Counted from the first letter of the stretch, positions 31,382 through 40,657 are shown. The stretch: 64,000 nt of DNA from Solirubrobacteraceae bacterium (GCA_030447505.1 JAUJOT010000001.1:657992-721991); one strand, 5' to 3'. Notes: generated by a model not told the origin, from the letters alone. Program-made: numbers and translations.

Positions 31382-31595
31382 GTGAGCGGTGTTCCAGGCG
31401 ACGACGGCGAGCTTGCGCAGTTCAAGAAGCCGCCGGTCGTCGAGATCGTCCGGCGCGGCGCAGTTCGTCGCGCTGCCACGGTTTGAGCTGCGCGATGTGG
31501 TCCGCGTCGGCCAAGTGCTGGATGACATCGAGCCGGCGGAACTGCAGCCGGAGTTGCCGCCATCCTCCAGCTCAATCTGTTCAGCCGGCGGATGA
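31382..31595 (+). pseudogene. Frameshifted N-terminal remnant, TIGR04255-like
   Basis: From the GTG at 31382 the frame reads GELAQFKKPPVVEIV and then leaves the family pattern; the continuation is found in the next frame as AAQFVALPRFELRDVVRVGQVLDDIEPAELQPELPP. Together these match the N-terminus of TIGR04255-type proteins (about 250 residues, function unknown) from memory. The second frame stops after about 40 more residues and no C-terminal part follows. This looks like a frameshifted and truncated gene at the edge of the restriction-modification island. Confidence 0.5.
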
Positions 31596-32212
31596 GTCGC
31601 CGAGCACGAGGACGTCGCCTCGGTCTTCGGCGATGCCAAGCAGATGTTGTCGGCGCCTCTGTCGCCATCACGATCCGTGAGATGCGTGCTGTCTCGAAGC
31701 GCAGGGGATGACGGACCTCCCCTTGACGATGTACTGCCTGGAGGGTGGTCGAACCGCCCGCGCTTTCTCGCGAGCGACGGCAAGGGCGGCCGCCCACTCT
31801 CGTCTCAGGCGCTCGACTCGGCCAGCCGGAAGACGGCTGTTCGGTTGATATGCAGAGTCCGCTTGTCGATCCGACGAAGCCCGAGACTGTCGTCAACGGG
31901 CACCCGGCCGAGATGGGGCTCGCGTCGGTCTCCGCACGGGACGCACGAGCGTGCCAGCACAAGGTCGTCGGGGACCGGCTCGGGAGAATCCGCGCACGCG
32001 GTAGTCGTGCGGCTGGCTGGGCGCTAAAGCGGAACTTCTCCAACTTCGCGAAGAAGGCCAAGCTGTTGAAGGAGCCCGAGATGGCCGACCAACCATCGGG
32101 AGGCTAGCCCTGACCCGCGCGCCCACTCTCGTGCGCGCTGGCGCGTCAGAGTTGCCATCGACCCGCTCTGACACGATGCGGGCGTGGCGCGGCCCCGTGG
32201 CGAAGGCAGAGG
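31596..32212 (+). other. Non-coding or decayed DNA upstream of the methyltransferase gene
   Basis: About 600 bases with ORFs in several frames, for example 31745-32107 (120 codons), but none shows the third-position bias of real genes here or a recognisable domain. It contains no transposase fragment, helix-turn-helix controller protein or tRNA that I can see. I regard it as decayed DNA belonging to the island. Confidence 0.45.
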
Positions 32213-33958
32213 ATGAGCAGCGGGCAGACGGCGGCTGCACAGCTGACGCTCGCCCGCGAACTCGGCGCACGCGGCTCCCGCGATCCGATTAGTGACGCAG
32301 ACCCGGCCGGGCCACTCACCCCGGCCGTAGTTGATGTGCTCGCGGCTCTCCCTGCGTGGTGGGAGCGTCGAGCGCATGCGAGCGGTCTCACCGGCCGCTG
32401 GCTCGACTTGACTGAAGCTCTCGGTGCGGTGCCACTGGCGGGAGTCGGCGGCTACTCGACGTCCGCGGAGACGCTCGAGACCTTGACAGGTGACAAGCTT
32501 GGTCGGGCGTATGTGGCCGCGCTCGGTCCGGGCGTACGCGCAAGGCACGGGCGCCACTACACGCCGTTTGATCTAGCCGACCACCTCTGGAAGATGATGC
32601 GCCGCGCACTCGGGCATGCGCGCGGCAAGTCCGGCCCGCTCGGCGGCCTCATGCGCGATCCGGCGTGTGGCGCAGGGGCGCTGCTTCTCCCTCCCCTCCG
32701 CGAGCACCTGCACGCGCTCGCGCACTCGGACCCCCGCGTGACGCTGTCGGGACTGCCGAATCTCATGGAAGGGATAGATGTTGATCCGTCGGCCGTCTGG
32801 GTCGCCAATGTCGTGCTCGCGGCCGAGGCGCTTCCGCTGCTGGCGGCCACGCCGGCCGCCCGCCGGCGACCGCTGCCGGCGCTTGCTCGTGTCGGGGACG
32901 GCCTCGCACCTCAAGATCGCCCTGCGAGAGCGGTCGCAATGAACCCGCCGTACGGCCGCGTGCGGCTCTCGGCCGACGAGCGCGAGCGCTTCGCGCGGGT
33001 CCTCTATGGTCACGCGAACCTCTACTCGCTGTTCATGGCCGCGGCGCTCGACCAGCTCGCCGCCGATGGTGTCCTCGGGGCTCTCATCCCGACCTCTTTC
33101 ACGGCCGGCCGGTACTTCTCGAACCTCCGGGCCGAGCTAGCCCACGTCGCGCCTCTTCGCGAGGCGGCCTTCGTCGCTGAGCGCGATGGCGTGTTCGCCG
33201 GCGTGCTGCAGGAGACTTGCCTCGCGGTCTTCTCGAAGCGGAAGGCGCGCCGCACCACGGTCGTGTGTTTGAACGGCCGCGTCGTCGCTGTAGCGAAGGT
33301 GCGCTCGCCTCGGGGTGCGGCACCGTGGTTGCTTCCTCGTAGGTCCGATGACGCACACGTCGCTGCGGCGGCGTCCGCGATGCCTGTGTCGCTCGCGTCG
33401 AGCGGCTGGAAGGCATCGACTGGCCCGCTCGTCTGGAACAGGCGTCGGCAAGACCTCTACGCAGAGGGCGGCGAGAGGCGCAAGATGATCGTGTGGGCAG
33501 CCGACCTCGACGGCGGGCAGCTTCACCGAGACAAGCAACGTGATCCGTTCCGATTCATCGAGCTGCGAGATGAACGCGACGTCGCGGTGCTCACGCTCTC
33601 CTCGCCGGCCGTGCTCGTGCAAAGGACGACAGCGCCAGAGCAGGAGCGCCGCGTCGTCTGCGTCGAGCTGACGCGCGCAGACCTTGACGCCTGGGGCGGC
33701 GCTGTTGTTGTTGAGAACCATGTCAATGTCCTCCGCCCGAGGGATGGCGAAGCTCCGCTCATCACACAGCCGACGCTCAGCGCCGTCCTCAGCACGCGGT
33801 GCGTGGACAGGTTGGTGCGGTGTCTGTCGGGCTCCGTTGCTCTGAGCGCATACGAGCTTGAGGCGCTGCCGCTGCCGGACGCGGAGACGCTGGCCGCATG
33901 GGAGGGCCTGCGAGGGGCGGAGCTTGAGAGCGCGGTCACGGCCGCCTACCGGCCGTAG
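32213..33958 (+). CDS. N6-adenine DNA methyltransferase of a type II restriction-modification system
   Basis: The 581-residue protein has a helical N-terminal region, the RHGRHYTPFDLADHLW stretch (motif X region), motif I MRDPACGAGALLLPPL, an acidic loop (EGIDVDPSAVWVA), and the catalytic motif IV VAMNPPYGRV. NPPY is the signature of adenine-N6 methyltransferases; motif order is that of the Eco57I/N6-Mtase gamma-like class. The C-terminal 280 residues probably form the target-recognition domain. The stop codon overlaps the start of the restriction gene (TAGTG). Codon use is less GC-biased than the flanks, indicating horizontal acquisition. Confidence 0.88.
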   Translation: MSSGQTAAAQLTLARELGARGSRDPISDADPAGPLTPAVVDVLAALPAWWERRAHASGLTGRWLDLTEALGAVPLAGVGGYSTSAETLETLTGDKLGRAYVAALGPGVRARHGRHYTPFDLADHLWKMMRRALGHARGKSGPLGGLMRDPACGAGALLLPPLREHLHALAHSDPRVTLSGLPNLMEGIDVDPSAVWVANVVLAAEALPLLAATPAARRRPLPALARVGDGLAPQDRPARAVAMNPPYGRVRLSADERERFARVLYGHANLYSLFMAAALDQLAADGVLGALIPTSFTAGRYFSNLRAELAHVAPLREAAFVAERDGVFAGVLQETCLAVFSKRKARRTTVVCLNGRVVAVAKVRSPRGAAPWLLPRRSDDAHVAAAASAMPVSLASSGWKASTGPLVWNRRRQDLYAEGGERRKMIVWAADLDGGQLHRDKQRDPFRFIELRDERDVAVLTLSSPAVLVQRTTAPEQERRVVCVELTRADLDAWGGAVVVENHVNVLRPRDGEAPLITQPTLSAVLSTRCVDRLVRCLSGSVALSAYELEALPLPDAETLAAWEGLRGAELESAVTAAYRP

Positions 33959-35052
33959 TGACGATGGCGTATCGCCCACTTCTGCCGATTCAGCAGTGCG
34001 TCGAGCGCTTGGAGTTGATCTTCCCGCGCGCCGCCTTCGACACCGTGCTTTCCTCGCCGGGGGCCGGCGCAGCGGTCGCCGCAATGCTCTATGTCGATGC
34101 AGTCGTCCGCGACGACGACCCGATGCCGACCGACGCGCGCTGGGCGCGCCCCACCACCTGCCTGTGGCTCAGCGAAGAGGCGTACGCGCGCCAGGACGCG
34201 GCGTCCCGGACGGAGTACTACGAGGCAGCCGTCGGCGCCCGAGCAAAGGGGCAGGTCGAGGCGCTGCACCAGCAATGGGGGCATCCGCACAAGCCCTTGT
34301 ATGGGGACAACACGCGGGAAACGCTGCGCGACGAGACATTCCCCGCATGGCTAGACCACGGCGCTCTCCGTGTCCGCCCTGGCGTGAAGACGACAAGCCC
34401 CGCGCCGCGCTGGGCGCTTACGGCGTCTTTCGCCGACCTCTTCCATCCGGCTTTCCAGGGCGATGCTCTGCTCACCGCTATAGACGGATGGCGTGACGCG
34501 CACATGACACCTGGCGCCCGTCTCAAGGCGCTCACAGCGCATCAGCGCGCGCAGACGGCGCACGAAGTCCAACTGCGCCTGCCGAATGGCGTTCAGCGCG
34601 CGCTCGAGCCGGGAGAAGCCTCGGTGATTCTCAAGGGAGTGATCGAGGAGTGGGCGCCTGCGCGCTTGGTCGATCCCGTGGTGCTCACCGTCTCCGAGCC
34701 GGGCGACAAGGTGTATATGGCCGACAGCAAGACGCTCGCGCAACTCGGTCTCCAGATCGACCAGACGACGCTCCTGCCTGACGCGGTAATCGTCGATATC
34801 GGGCAAGAGCCCCCGACCTTCTGGGTCGTCGAGGCGGTTGCAACTGATGGCCCTGTCACCGAGGACCGAAAGCGTGCGCTCCTGCACTGGGCAACGAGCC
34901 AGCGCATTCCTGAAGGGGCGTGCGAGTTCTTGTCGGCCTTCGGCTCGCGGAACAGCCCCCCGGCTCGCCGCCGTCTCAAGGACGTAGCGAGCGGCACCTT
35001 CGCTTGGTACGCCGACGAGCCGACGCACGAGCTGGCCTGGTACGAGCTTTAG
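33958..35052 (+). CDS. BsuBI/PstI family type II restriction endonuclease
   Basis: The 364-residue protein has an N-terminal helical domain and a C-terminal domain matching BsuBI/PstI-type endonucleases: KVYMADSKTLAQLGL, then LLPDAVIVDIGQEPPTFWVVEAVATDGPV, then CEFLSAFGSR and TFAWYADEPTHELAWYE. The Asp and Glu of PDAVIVD...WVVEAV form the likely metal-binding PD-(D/E)XK-like centre. The GTG at 33958 overlaps the methyltransferase stop by 1 base; an ATG at 33964 is the alternative. BsuBI and PstI cut CTGCAG, but specificity here cannot be assumed. Confidence 0.85.
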   Translation: MTMAYRPLLPIQQCVERLELIFPRAAFDTVLSSPGAGAAVAAMLYVDAVVRDDDPMPTDARWARPTTCLWLSEEAYARQDAASRTEYYEAAVGARAKGQVEALHQQWGHPHKPLYGDNTRETLRDETFPAWLDHGALRVRPGVKTTSPAPRWALTASFADLFHPAFQGDALLTAIDGWRDAHMTPGARLKALTAHQRAQTAHEVQLRLPNGVQRALEPGEASVILKGVIEEWAPARLVDPVVLTVSEPGDKVYMADSKTLAQLGLQIDQTTLLPDAVIVDIGQEPPTFWVVEAVATDGPVTEDRKRALLHWATSQRIPEGACEFLSAFGSRNSPPARRRLKDVASGTFAWYADEPTHELAWYEL

Positions 35053-35094
35053 CGCGTGCTCGCCGAGCTGCAGTCCGCGGCGTAGCCACGCGTG

Positions 35095-35763
35095 TCACTC
35101 CCGGCGGCTCGGGCAGATCCGCCGCAGCGCGCACTCCCGGCACGCCGGGCGCTGCGCGTGGCAGGTCCTGCGCCCGTGCCGCAAGAGGTTCACGTGCAAC
35201 TCGAGCTCGGCGCCCGGCGGCGTCAGCGCGAGCATCGCGTCGTGCAGCTCGCGAGACGGCGCCTTCGGGCGCAGCAGCCCGAGCCGCGTCCCCACCCGCG
35301 AGACGTGCGTGTCGACCGGCACGTCGCGCAGGCCGAACGAGAACAGCAGCACGCAGGCGGCGGTCTTGCGCCCCACGCCCGGCAGCGCGCACAGGTACTC
35401 CTGCGACTGCACCACAGGCGCCGAGCGCATCCACTCGAGGTCGAGCGGGTCGCCGATCGCGCGCAGGATCGCCTGGATGCGCGCCGACTTCACCTTCGAG
35501 ATGCCGCCCGGCCTGATCGCCTCCTCGATCTCCTCGAGCGGCGCGTCGCGGACAGCCTGCCAGGTCGGGAAGCGCTCGCGCAGGCGCAGGTACGCGACGT
35601 CGCGGTTGCGGTCGTTCGTCGACTGCGACAGCACGGTCAGCACGAGCTCCGCGATCGCATCTCCGTGCGGGGCGGCGACAGGCACGCCGTAGACCTCCGC
35701 GAGGCGCGCACGGATCCGCGCGACGCGCGCGCGGGAGGGCCGCCGCCAGTCGCAGCGGCTCAC
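35095..35763 (-). CDS. nth: Endonuclease III (Nth)
   Basis: The 222-residue protein has the helix-hairpin-helix motif ALPGVGRKTAACVLL with the catalytic Lys, the catalytic Asp in VPVDTHVSRVGTRL, and a C-terminal 4Fe-4S site with spacing C-x6-C-x2-C-x5-C (CHAQRPACRECALRRIC). It removes oxidised pyrimidines and nicks the abasic site. The GTG start overlaps the stop of the upstream PfkB gene by 4 bases. It marks the right border of the restriction-modification island. Confidence 0.94.
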   Translation of the reverse strand: MSRCDWRRPSRARVARIRARLAEVYGVPVAAPHGDAIAELVLTVLSQSTNDRNRDVAYLRLRERFPTWQAVRDAPLEEIEEAIRPGGISKVKSARIQAILRAIGDPLDLEWMRSAPVVQSQEYLCALPGVGRKTAACVLLFSFGLRDVPVDTHVSRVGTRLGLLRPKAPSRELHDAMLALTPPGAELELHVNLLRHGRRTCHAQRPACRECALRRICPSRRE

Positions 35764-36668
35764 TCCAGCGCGCCCCAGCGCTCGCACGCGCGCGCGGCTT
35801 GCTCGGCGGCTTCGGGCAGCGCCGCAGCGAGCGCCGAGGGGTAGTAGTCGGTCTGGCCGAGCCGCGCGATCAGCAGCCCGAGGAAGACGTCGCCCGCGCC
35901 GACCGTGCTGCGCAGCAGCTTCGCCGGCTGCGCACGCACGTCGAGCCGCATCCCCTTCGCGCGCAGGATCGCGCCGCCGACGCCGCGCGTGACGATGACG
36001 TGCTGCGCGCCGGCCGCCAGCAGCGACGCGGCCGCCGCCTCGGGATCGCTCTCGCCGGTCATCAGCCGCGCCTCGGCCTGGTTGCACTTGACGAGAAACG
36101 CCCCCGGCACGCAGGCGCCCGCCGCCATTGCGGCGCGACCCGGGTTGCGGCGCCAGCGCTGCAGGCGCAGGTTCGGGTCGAAGACGATCGGGCGTCCGAG
36201 CTCGAGTGCGCGCTCGCGCGCCGCCATCGTCAGCTGCGCCTCGGCCTTGCGGACGAGCGTGTTGGAGGTGAAGAACAGCGCGTCGCACGTCGTGACCGCG
36301 TCGAGCAGGCGCCCGGCGAGCGCGTCGACGGTCGCCGCGATCGCGTCGCCGTAGAGCTGCCAGGTCGGCTCGCCGCGCTCGTCGACGGTGACGAAGGCGA
36401 CCGCCGTCGCGCAGCCGGCTGCGAGGCCGAACCAGCGCAGGTCGACGCCCGCGGCGGCGAGCCGGTCGCGCAGCCACGCGCCCCACGGATCGTCGCCCGC
36501 GCCGCCGCCGAGCGCGACGGCTGCGCCATGGCGAGCGGCGGTCGCGGCGACGTTCGCGCTGACGCCGCCGGGCGATGGCACGAAGGCGTCCGCGTCGGCG
36601 AGCGAGCTGACCGGACGGCGGCAGATGAGGTCCACGAGGGCCTCGCCGAAGCAGAGTGTCCGCACCAC
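35760..36668 (-). CDS. PfkB family carbohydrate kinase
   Basis: The 302-residue protein has the ribokinase/PfkB motifs: PGGVSANVAATAARHG near the N-terminus, an FDPNLRLQRW stretch, KCNQAEARLMTG, and the catalytic signature STVGAGDVFLG with the catalytic-base Asp. Fructokinase-like sugar kinases have this form; the substrate is not evident. It is probably co-transcribed with nth. The start is GTG, 6 bases from a TAGCCT hexamer shared with the divergent hydrolase promoter. Confidence 0.9.
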   Translation of the reverse strand: MVRTLCFGEALVDLICRRPVSSLADADAFVPSPGGVSANVAATAARHGAAVALGGGAGDDPWGAWLRDRLAAAGVDLRWFGLAAGCATAVAFVTVDERGEPTWQLYGDAIAATVDALAGRLLDAVTTCDALFFTSNTLVRKAEAQLTMAARERALELGRPIVFDPNLRLQRWRRNPGRAAMAAGACVPGAFLVKCNQAEARLMTGESDPEAAAASLLAAGAQHVIVTRGVGGAILRAKGMRLDVRAQPAKLLRSTVGAGDVFLGLLIARLGQTDYYPSALAAALPEAAEQAARACERWGALE

Positions 36669-36674
36669 TCCGTG

Positions 36675-36684
36675 AGGCTATCTT
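36675..36684. promoter_or_regulatory. Bidirectional -10 pair sharing one TA step
   Basis: AGGCTATCTT reads as TAGCCT on the minus strand (6 bases from the pfkB-family GTG) and TATCTT on the plus strand (8 bases from the hydrolase GTG at 36693). The two hexamers share the TA at 36679-36680. Confidence 0.5.
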
Positions 36685-36692
36685 CCGCGACG

Positions 36693-37505
36693 GTGCCCGC
36701 GCTGTCCCAGGAGACCGTCGAGATCGACGACCAGCCCGTCTTCCTGCGCCGCGCAGGCGACGAGCAGTCGCCGATCGTCTACCTGCACGGGATCCCGACG
36801 AGCTCGTTCGACTGGCTCTCGCCGCTCGCGCTGGGCGGCGGCATCGCGGTCGACCTGCCCGGCTACGGACGCAGCGGCAAGCGCGGCGACCTCGACTACT
36901 CGCTGGCGGGACACGTGCGCTTCCTCGACCGGCTGCTCGACGAGCTCGACCTCGACCGGGTGCGGCTGTGCATGCACGACTGGGGCGCCGCGATCGGACT
37001 CGCGTGGGCCGGCGAGCAGCCCGAACGCGTGCAGCGGCTCGTCGCGATCAACGCCGTCCCGCTGCTGGCGGGCTTTCGCTGGCGCGGTCCGGCGCGGCTC
37101 GTGCGGACTCCGTTCGTCGGGCCGATCGCCGTCGGCGCGGCGACGAAGCGCGTCCTGCGTCATGTCTCGCGACGCGCGTCGGCGGGCAGGGGGCCGATGC
37201 CCGAGCCGTTCGTCGCGAGCGTCGCCGACAACTTCGACCTGGGAACCGCGAGAGCGACGCTGCAGCTGCTGCGCAGCGCATCGCCCGAGCTGCTCGCGCA
37301 GGCCGGCGCGAAACTCGGCGCGATCACGGCGCCCGCGCTCGTCCTGTGGGGCCGCCACGACCCGTACATCCCGGCGCGGTTCGGCGCGGGGTACGCCGCG
37401 ACGCTCGGCGACGCGACGCTCGAGGTCGTCGAGAACGCCGGGCACTGGCCGTGGATCGACCAGCCCGAGCTCGCCGCGCGGATCGTCGAGCACCTCAGCG
37501 ACTGA
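36693..37505 (+). CDS. Alpha/beta hydrolase, haloalkane dehalogenase/epoxide hydrolase-like
   Basis: The 270-residue protein has the oxyanion-hole region YLHGIPTSSFDWLSP, a nucleophile elbow with Asp instead of Ser (LCMHDWGAAIGLAWA), an acid in WGRHDPYIPARF and the catalytic His in VVENAGHWPWIDQP. An Asp nucleophile followed by Trp is typical of haloalkane dehalogenases and related epoxide hydrolases. The actual substrate cannot be deduced. The previous gene is divergent with an overlapping promoter. Confidence 0.85.
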   Translation: MPALSQETVEIDDQPVFLRRAGDEQSPIVYLHGIPTSSFDWLSPLALGGGIAVDLPGYGRSGKRGDLDYSLAGHVRFLDRLLDELDLDRVRLCMHDWGAAIGLAWAGEQPERVQRLVAINAVPLLAGFRWRGPARLVRTPFVGPIAVGAATKRVLRHVSRRASAGRGPMPEPFVASVADNFDLGTARATLQLLRSASPELLAQAGAKLGAITAPALVLWGRHDPYIPARFGAGYAATLGDATLEVVENAGHWPWIDQPELAARIVEHLSD

Positions 37506-37524
37506 GTCCTGCGAGGGTTGCGGC

Positions 37525-39048
37525 GTGCGCCGCGCGATCCTGATTCCGTCCCTCGTCGCAGCGCTCGGCGCCGCGCTCTACCTGCTCGTCGCGCCGCCCA
37601 GCGCCGATCTCGCCGCTCAGGAGTACCGCGCCGATCTCGGGCTCGTGCTGTGGAACAACGGCTGGTACGCCGGTCATCACACGCCCGGCTACAGCCTCCT
37701 CTCCCCGCTGCTGGGCGGCACGCTCGGCGTGCGCCTGGCCGGCGCGCTCGCGGCGGTCGCGGCGGCGGCGCTGTTCGCGCCGCTCGCCCACCGCCACTGG
37801 AGCGATCCGCGCGCCGCCGCTGCGGCGGCGCTGTGGTTCGCCGCCGGCACGGCCGCTGTGCTGCTGACCGGCCGGCTGACGTTCCTGCTCGGCGTCGCGA
37901 TCGGCCTCGGCGCGCTGCTCGCGCTGGCGCACGACCGGCGCGCGCTCGCCGCGGTGCTCGCGCTGCTGACGACGCTGGCGAGCCCGGTCGCCGGGCTGTT
38001 CGTCGCGCTCGGCGTGGTCGCCTGGGCGCTCGCCGGACGAGAGCGCCGGCGCTCGGGCGCCGCGATCGCGGTCGCGGCGCTCGCGCCCGTCGCGATCATG
38101 CTCGCGCTGTTTCCGCAGGGCGGCAGCGAGCCGTTCGTCGCCTCGGCGTTCTGGCCCGCCCTCGCCGCGACGTTGCTCGTCGCGGCGTTGCTGCCGGCCG
38201 GCGAGCGCACGCTGCGGATCGCAGCGCTGCTGTACGCCGTCGCGCTCGTCATGGCGTTGGCGATCGCGACCCCGCTCGGCGGCAACGCGAGCCGCCTGGG
38301 CGCGCTCGCGGCGGGCCCGATCCTGCTGGGCGCGCTGGTCGGCCGCCGCAGCTCGCTGCTGCTCGCCGCGCTGGCCGCGGCGTTCGCGTACTGGCCGCTG
38401 TACCCCGCCGTGCGCGACGTCGTTCGCGCCGCCGGCGACCCGTCCCTGCAGGCTAGCTACTACGCGCCGCTGCTCGGGTACCTGAGCTCGCGCCCCGCAG
38501 ACGGCGGCTTCCGGATCGAGATCCCCTTCACGCAGAACCACTGGGAGGCGCGTCACGTCGCGCCCCAGATCCCGCTCGCGCGCGGGTGGGAGCGCCAGCT
38601 CGACCGCCGCCTCGGCGCGCTCTTCTACGACGGCAGCCTCGACGCGTCGAGCTATCGCGCCTGGCTCGACAGCCGCGCCGTCGCCTACGTCGCGGTGCCC
38701 GACGTCCCGCTCGACGACGCCGGCCGCGACGAGGCGCGGCTGATCGATGCCGGTCTCCCATATCTGCGCGAGGTCTGGAGCGACGGGCACTGGCGCGTCT
38801 ACGCCGTCAGGCGACCGAAGCCGCTCGCCGACGGCGCGACCGCAACCCTCAGCGCCGACGGCATCGCGCTGCGCGCGCAGCGCGCAGGCGACGTGCTCGT
38901 CCGCGCGCACCACACGCGCTGGTGGCGCGTGACCAGCGGTCGCGCGTGCGTCCACGCGGCAGCGGGCGGGCAGACCAGGGTTCGGGTCCTGAGACCGGGC
39001 ACGGTGCGCATCCGGGCGCGCCTGATCGGCTCCCCCTGCCGGCGCTGA
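37525..39048 (+). CDS. Polytopic membrane protein of unknown function
   Basis: The 507-residue protein has about ten membrane helices in residues 1-310 and a C-terminal extracytoplasmic domain of about 180 residues. The order, a short first helix followed by a periplasmic loop (VLWNNGWYAGHHTPGYSLLSPLLGG) and then Ala/Leu-rich helices, recalls GT-C-type glycosyltransferases and 6-pyruvoyl-tetrahydropterin synthase-related membrane proteins, but no decisive motif is seen. The GTG start was chosen at the beginning of the first helix. Confidence 0.75.
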   Translation: MRRAILIPSLVAALGAALYLLVAPPSADLAAQEYRADLGLVLWNNGWYAGHHTPGYSLLSPLLGGTLGVRLAGALAAVAAAALFAPLAHRHWSDPRAAAAAALWFAAGTAAVLLTGRLTFLLGVAIGLGALLALAHDRRALAAVLALLTTLASPVAGLFVALGVVAWALAGRERRRSGAAIAVAALAPVAIMLALFPQGGSEPFVASAFWPALAATLLVAALLPAGERTLRIAALLYAVALVMALAIATPLGGNASRLGALAAGPILLGALVGRRSSLLLAALAAAFAYWPLYPAVRDVVRAAGDPSLQASYYAPLLGYLSSRPADGGFRIEIPFTQNHWEARHVAPQIPLARGWERQLDRRLGALFYDGSLDASSYRAWLDSRAVAYVAVPDVPLDDAGRDEARLIDAGLPYLREVWSDGHWRVYAVRRPKPLADGATATLSADGIALRAQRAGDVLVRAHHTRWWRVTSGRACVHAAAGGQTRVRVLRPGTVRIRARLIGSPCRR

Positions 39049-39122
39049 GGACTCCTCTGCCGAGGGTGTCGCGCAGCGGGCTGCGCGCGGCTGCTGTGGC
39101 TGCTTGCACCCGAAACGGCCAA

Positions 39123-39137
39123 ACCCCGGAACGGGGT
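39123..39137 (+). terminator. Short GC hairpin before the PAP2 gene
   Basis: ACCCCG-GAA-CGGGGT forms a perfect 6-bp stem with a 3-base loop in the 119-base gap. There is no T-run. It may be a weak terminator of the upstream gene or part of the promoter region. Confidence 0.3.
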
Positions 39138-39167
39138 GCAGATCTCTCGTAACATGCACGAGCCCTC

Positions 39168-39989
39168 ATGTCCGCCCGCCTCAGCACGGTTCAGGCGCGC
39201 CTCCTGCCGCACGGCCCACTGGACGTCGTGCGCCAGGTCGTGCTGTTCGTCGCCGCCTACCAGCTCTACCGCCTCGTGCGCGGCCTGGCCGACGACCCGG
39301 GATCGGCGACCGCCGCGTTCGCGAACGCGCGCGACCTGATCCACGCCGAGCAGGCGCTCAACATCTTCATCGAGCCGTCGCTACAGGCGTTTGCGGCCGG
39401 CCAGGACTGGCTGCTGGACGGCGCCTCCTGGATGTACATCAACGCGCAGACCTCGATCAGCCTCGGCGCCCTCACGTGGCTGTACCTCTTTCGCAACGCG
39501 AGCTTCTACTTCGTGCGCAACATGTTCCTCGTCGCGTTCGGCCTGGCGCTGATCGGCTACACCGTCTTTCCGACGGCACCGCCGCGCTTCTTCCCCGAAT
39601 GGGGCTTCTTCGACGCCGTCTCTGACTTCACCGGGCTCGCGCAGGACAGTGTGACGATCAACGAGCTCTTCAATCCATACGCCGCGGTGCCGTCGATGCA
39701 CGTCGGCTTCGCGCTCATGATCAGCGTCCCGCTCGCGCGGCTCGTGCGCTGGCGCGCGCTGAAGATCTTCTGGGCGATCTATCCGCTGATCGTCGTGTTC
39801 GTCATCGTCGTGACCGCCAATCACTTCATCGCCGACGCCGTCCTCGGCGCCGTCGCAGCGGGCCTCGGCGCGCTCGCGGCACGAGCTCTGGGCCGAGCGC
39901 GACCGCAGGCGTGGGCGTTCGAGCCCACGCCGCCGCGCGAGCCGGCGGTCCTCCCCGCGTCGGCGGCAGAGGCGACGGCGCAGCCTTGA
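39168..39989 (+). CDS. PAP2-superfamily membrane phosphatase, AUR1-like
   Basis: The 273-residue protein has about six membrane helices and the PAP2 active-site motifs in AUR1-like form: [14 protein letters not shown] with a catalytic His, and [17 protein letters not shown] with the second His and Asp. These enzymes remove or transfer lipid-linked phosphate groups; AUR1-type members act on inositol lipids. The gene overlaps a CDP-alcohol phosphatidyltransferase gene by 4 bases, and inositol-3-phosphate synthase follows. A role in dephosphorylating phosphatidylinositol phosphate is inferred. Confidence 0.82.
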   Translation: MSARLSTVQARLLPHGPLDVVRQVVLFVAAYQLYRLVRGLADDPGSATAAFANARDLIHAEQALNIFIEPSLQAFAAGQDWLLDGASWMYINAQTSISLGALTWLYLFRNASFYFVRNMFLVAFGLALIGYTVFPTAPPRFFPEWGFFDAVSDFTGLAQDSVTINELFNPYAAVPSMHVGFALMISVPLARLVRWRALKIFWAIYPLIVVFVIVVTANHFIADAVLGAVAAGLGALAARALGRARPQAWAFEPTPPREPAVLPASAAEATAQP

Positions 39990-40645
39990 GGCCGGCCGAC
40001 ACGAGAACGCCGCCGCCGCCGCAGCCGGATCCCGCCCGCCCCCGCGAACCTCTCCGGCGCTCGCGCCCGCGGCCCGGCGGCAACCGCCTCGAGGTCCTGC
40101 GCGACCGGCTGATCGCGTCACGCCTGACGCCGAACCAGATCTCGATGGCCGGCTTCACGCTCAACGTGGTCGCCGCCGTGCTCGTCTGGCAGCACGAGTT
40201 CTTCATCGGCGGGGTCGTGTTCATCGTCGGATCGCTGTGCGACACGCTCGACGGCGGCTACTCGCGCATGTCCGGCAAGGGCACGCCGTTCGGCGCCTTC
40301 CTGGACTCGACGCTCGACCGCATCGTCGAGGGCATCGTGCTGACCGCGGTCGCCGCGACCTTCACCGAGCGCGGCGACGAGCTCGCCGTCGCGGCGGTCG
40401 TCGTGGCCGTGATGTCGTCGCTCGTCGTGTCCTACACCCGCGCGCGCGCCGAGGCGCTCGGCGTCGAGTGCAAGGTCGGCATCGCCGACCGGCTCGTGCG
40501 CGTCGTCATCCTGTCCGCGGGCCTCGTGTTCGCGGACCTCGGCGCACTCGAGCCGTCGGTTTACGTTCTCGCCGCCCTGTCAACGATCACCGTCGTGCAG
40601 CGCATCCTGCACGTCCGCCGCCAGCTCGCGCAGGCACCGCTGTAA
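39986..40645 (+). CDS. CDP-alcohol phosphatidyltransferase, probably phosphatidylinositol-phosphate synthase type
   Basis: The 219-residue protein has a Pro/Arg-rich N-terminus, about six membrane helices, and the CDP-alcohol phosphotransferase motif [26 protein letters not shown], with all four Asp residues present. In actinobacteria such enzymes join CDP-diacylglycerol and inositol 1-phosphate. Proximity to inositol-3-phosphate synthase supports that substrate. The TTG start overlaps the PAP2 stop codon (TTGA). Confidence 0.85.
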   Translation: MRPADTRTPPPPQPDPARPREPLRRSRPRPGGNRLEVLRDRLIASRLTPNQISMAGFTLNVVAAVLVWQHEFFIGGVVFIVGSLCDTLDGGYSRMSGKGTPFGAFLDSTLDRIVEGIVLTAVAATFTERGDELAVAAVVVAVMSSLVVSYTRARAEALGVECKVGIADRLVRVVILSAGLVFADLGALEPSVYVLAALSTITVVQRILHVRRQLAQAPL

Positions 40646-40657
40646 CGAGCCATCCCG

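Noticed and set aside
31745-32107. 120-codon ORF upstream of the restriction-modification genes as a controller protein
   Set aside because: No helix-turn-helix, weak codon bias, and competing frames of similar length.
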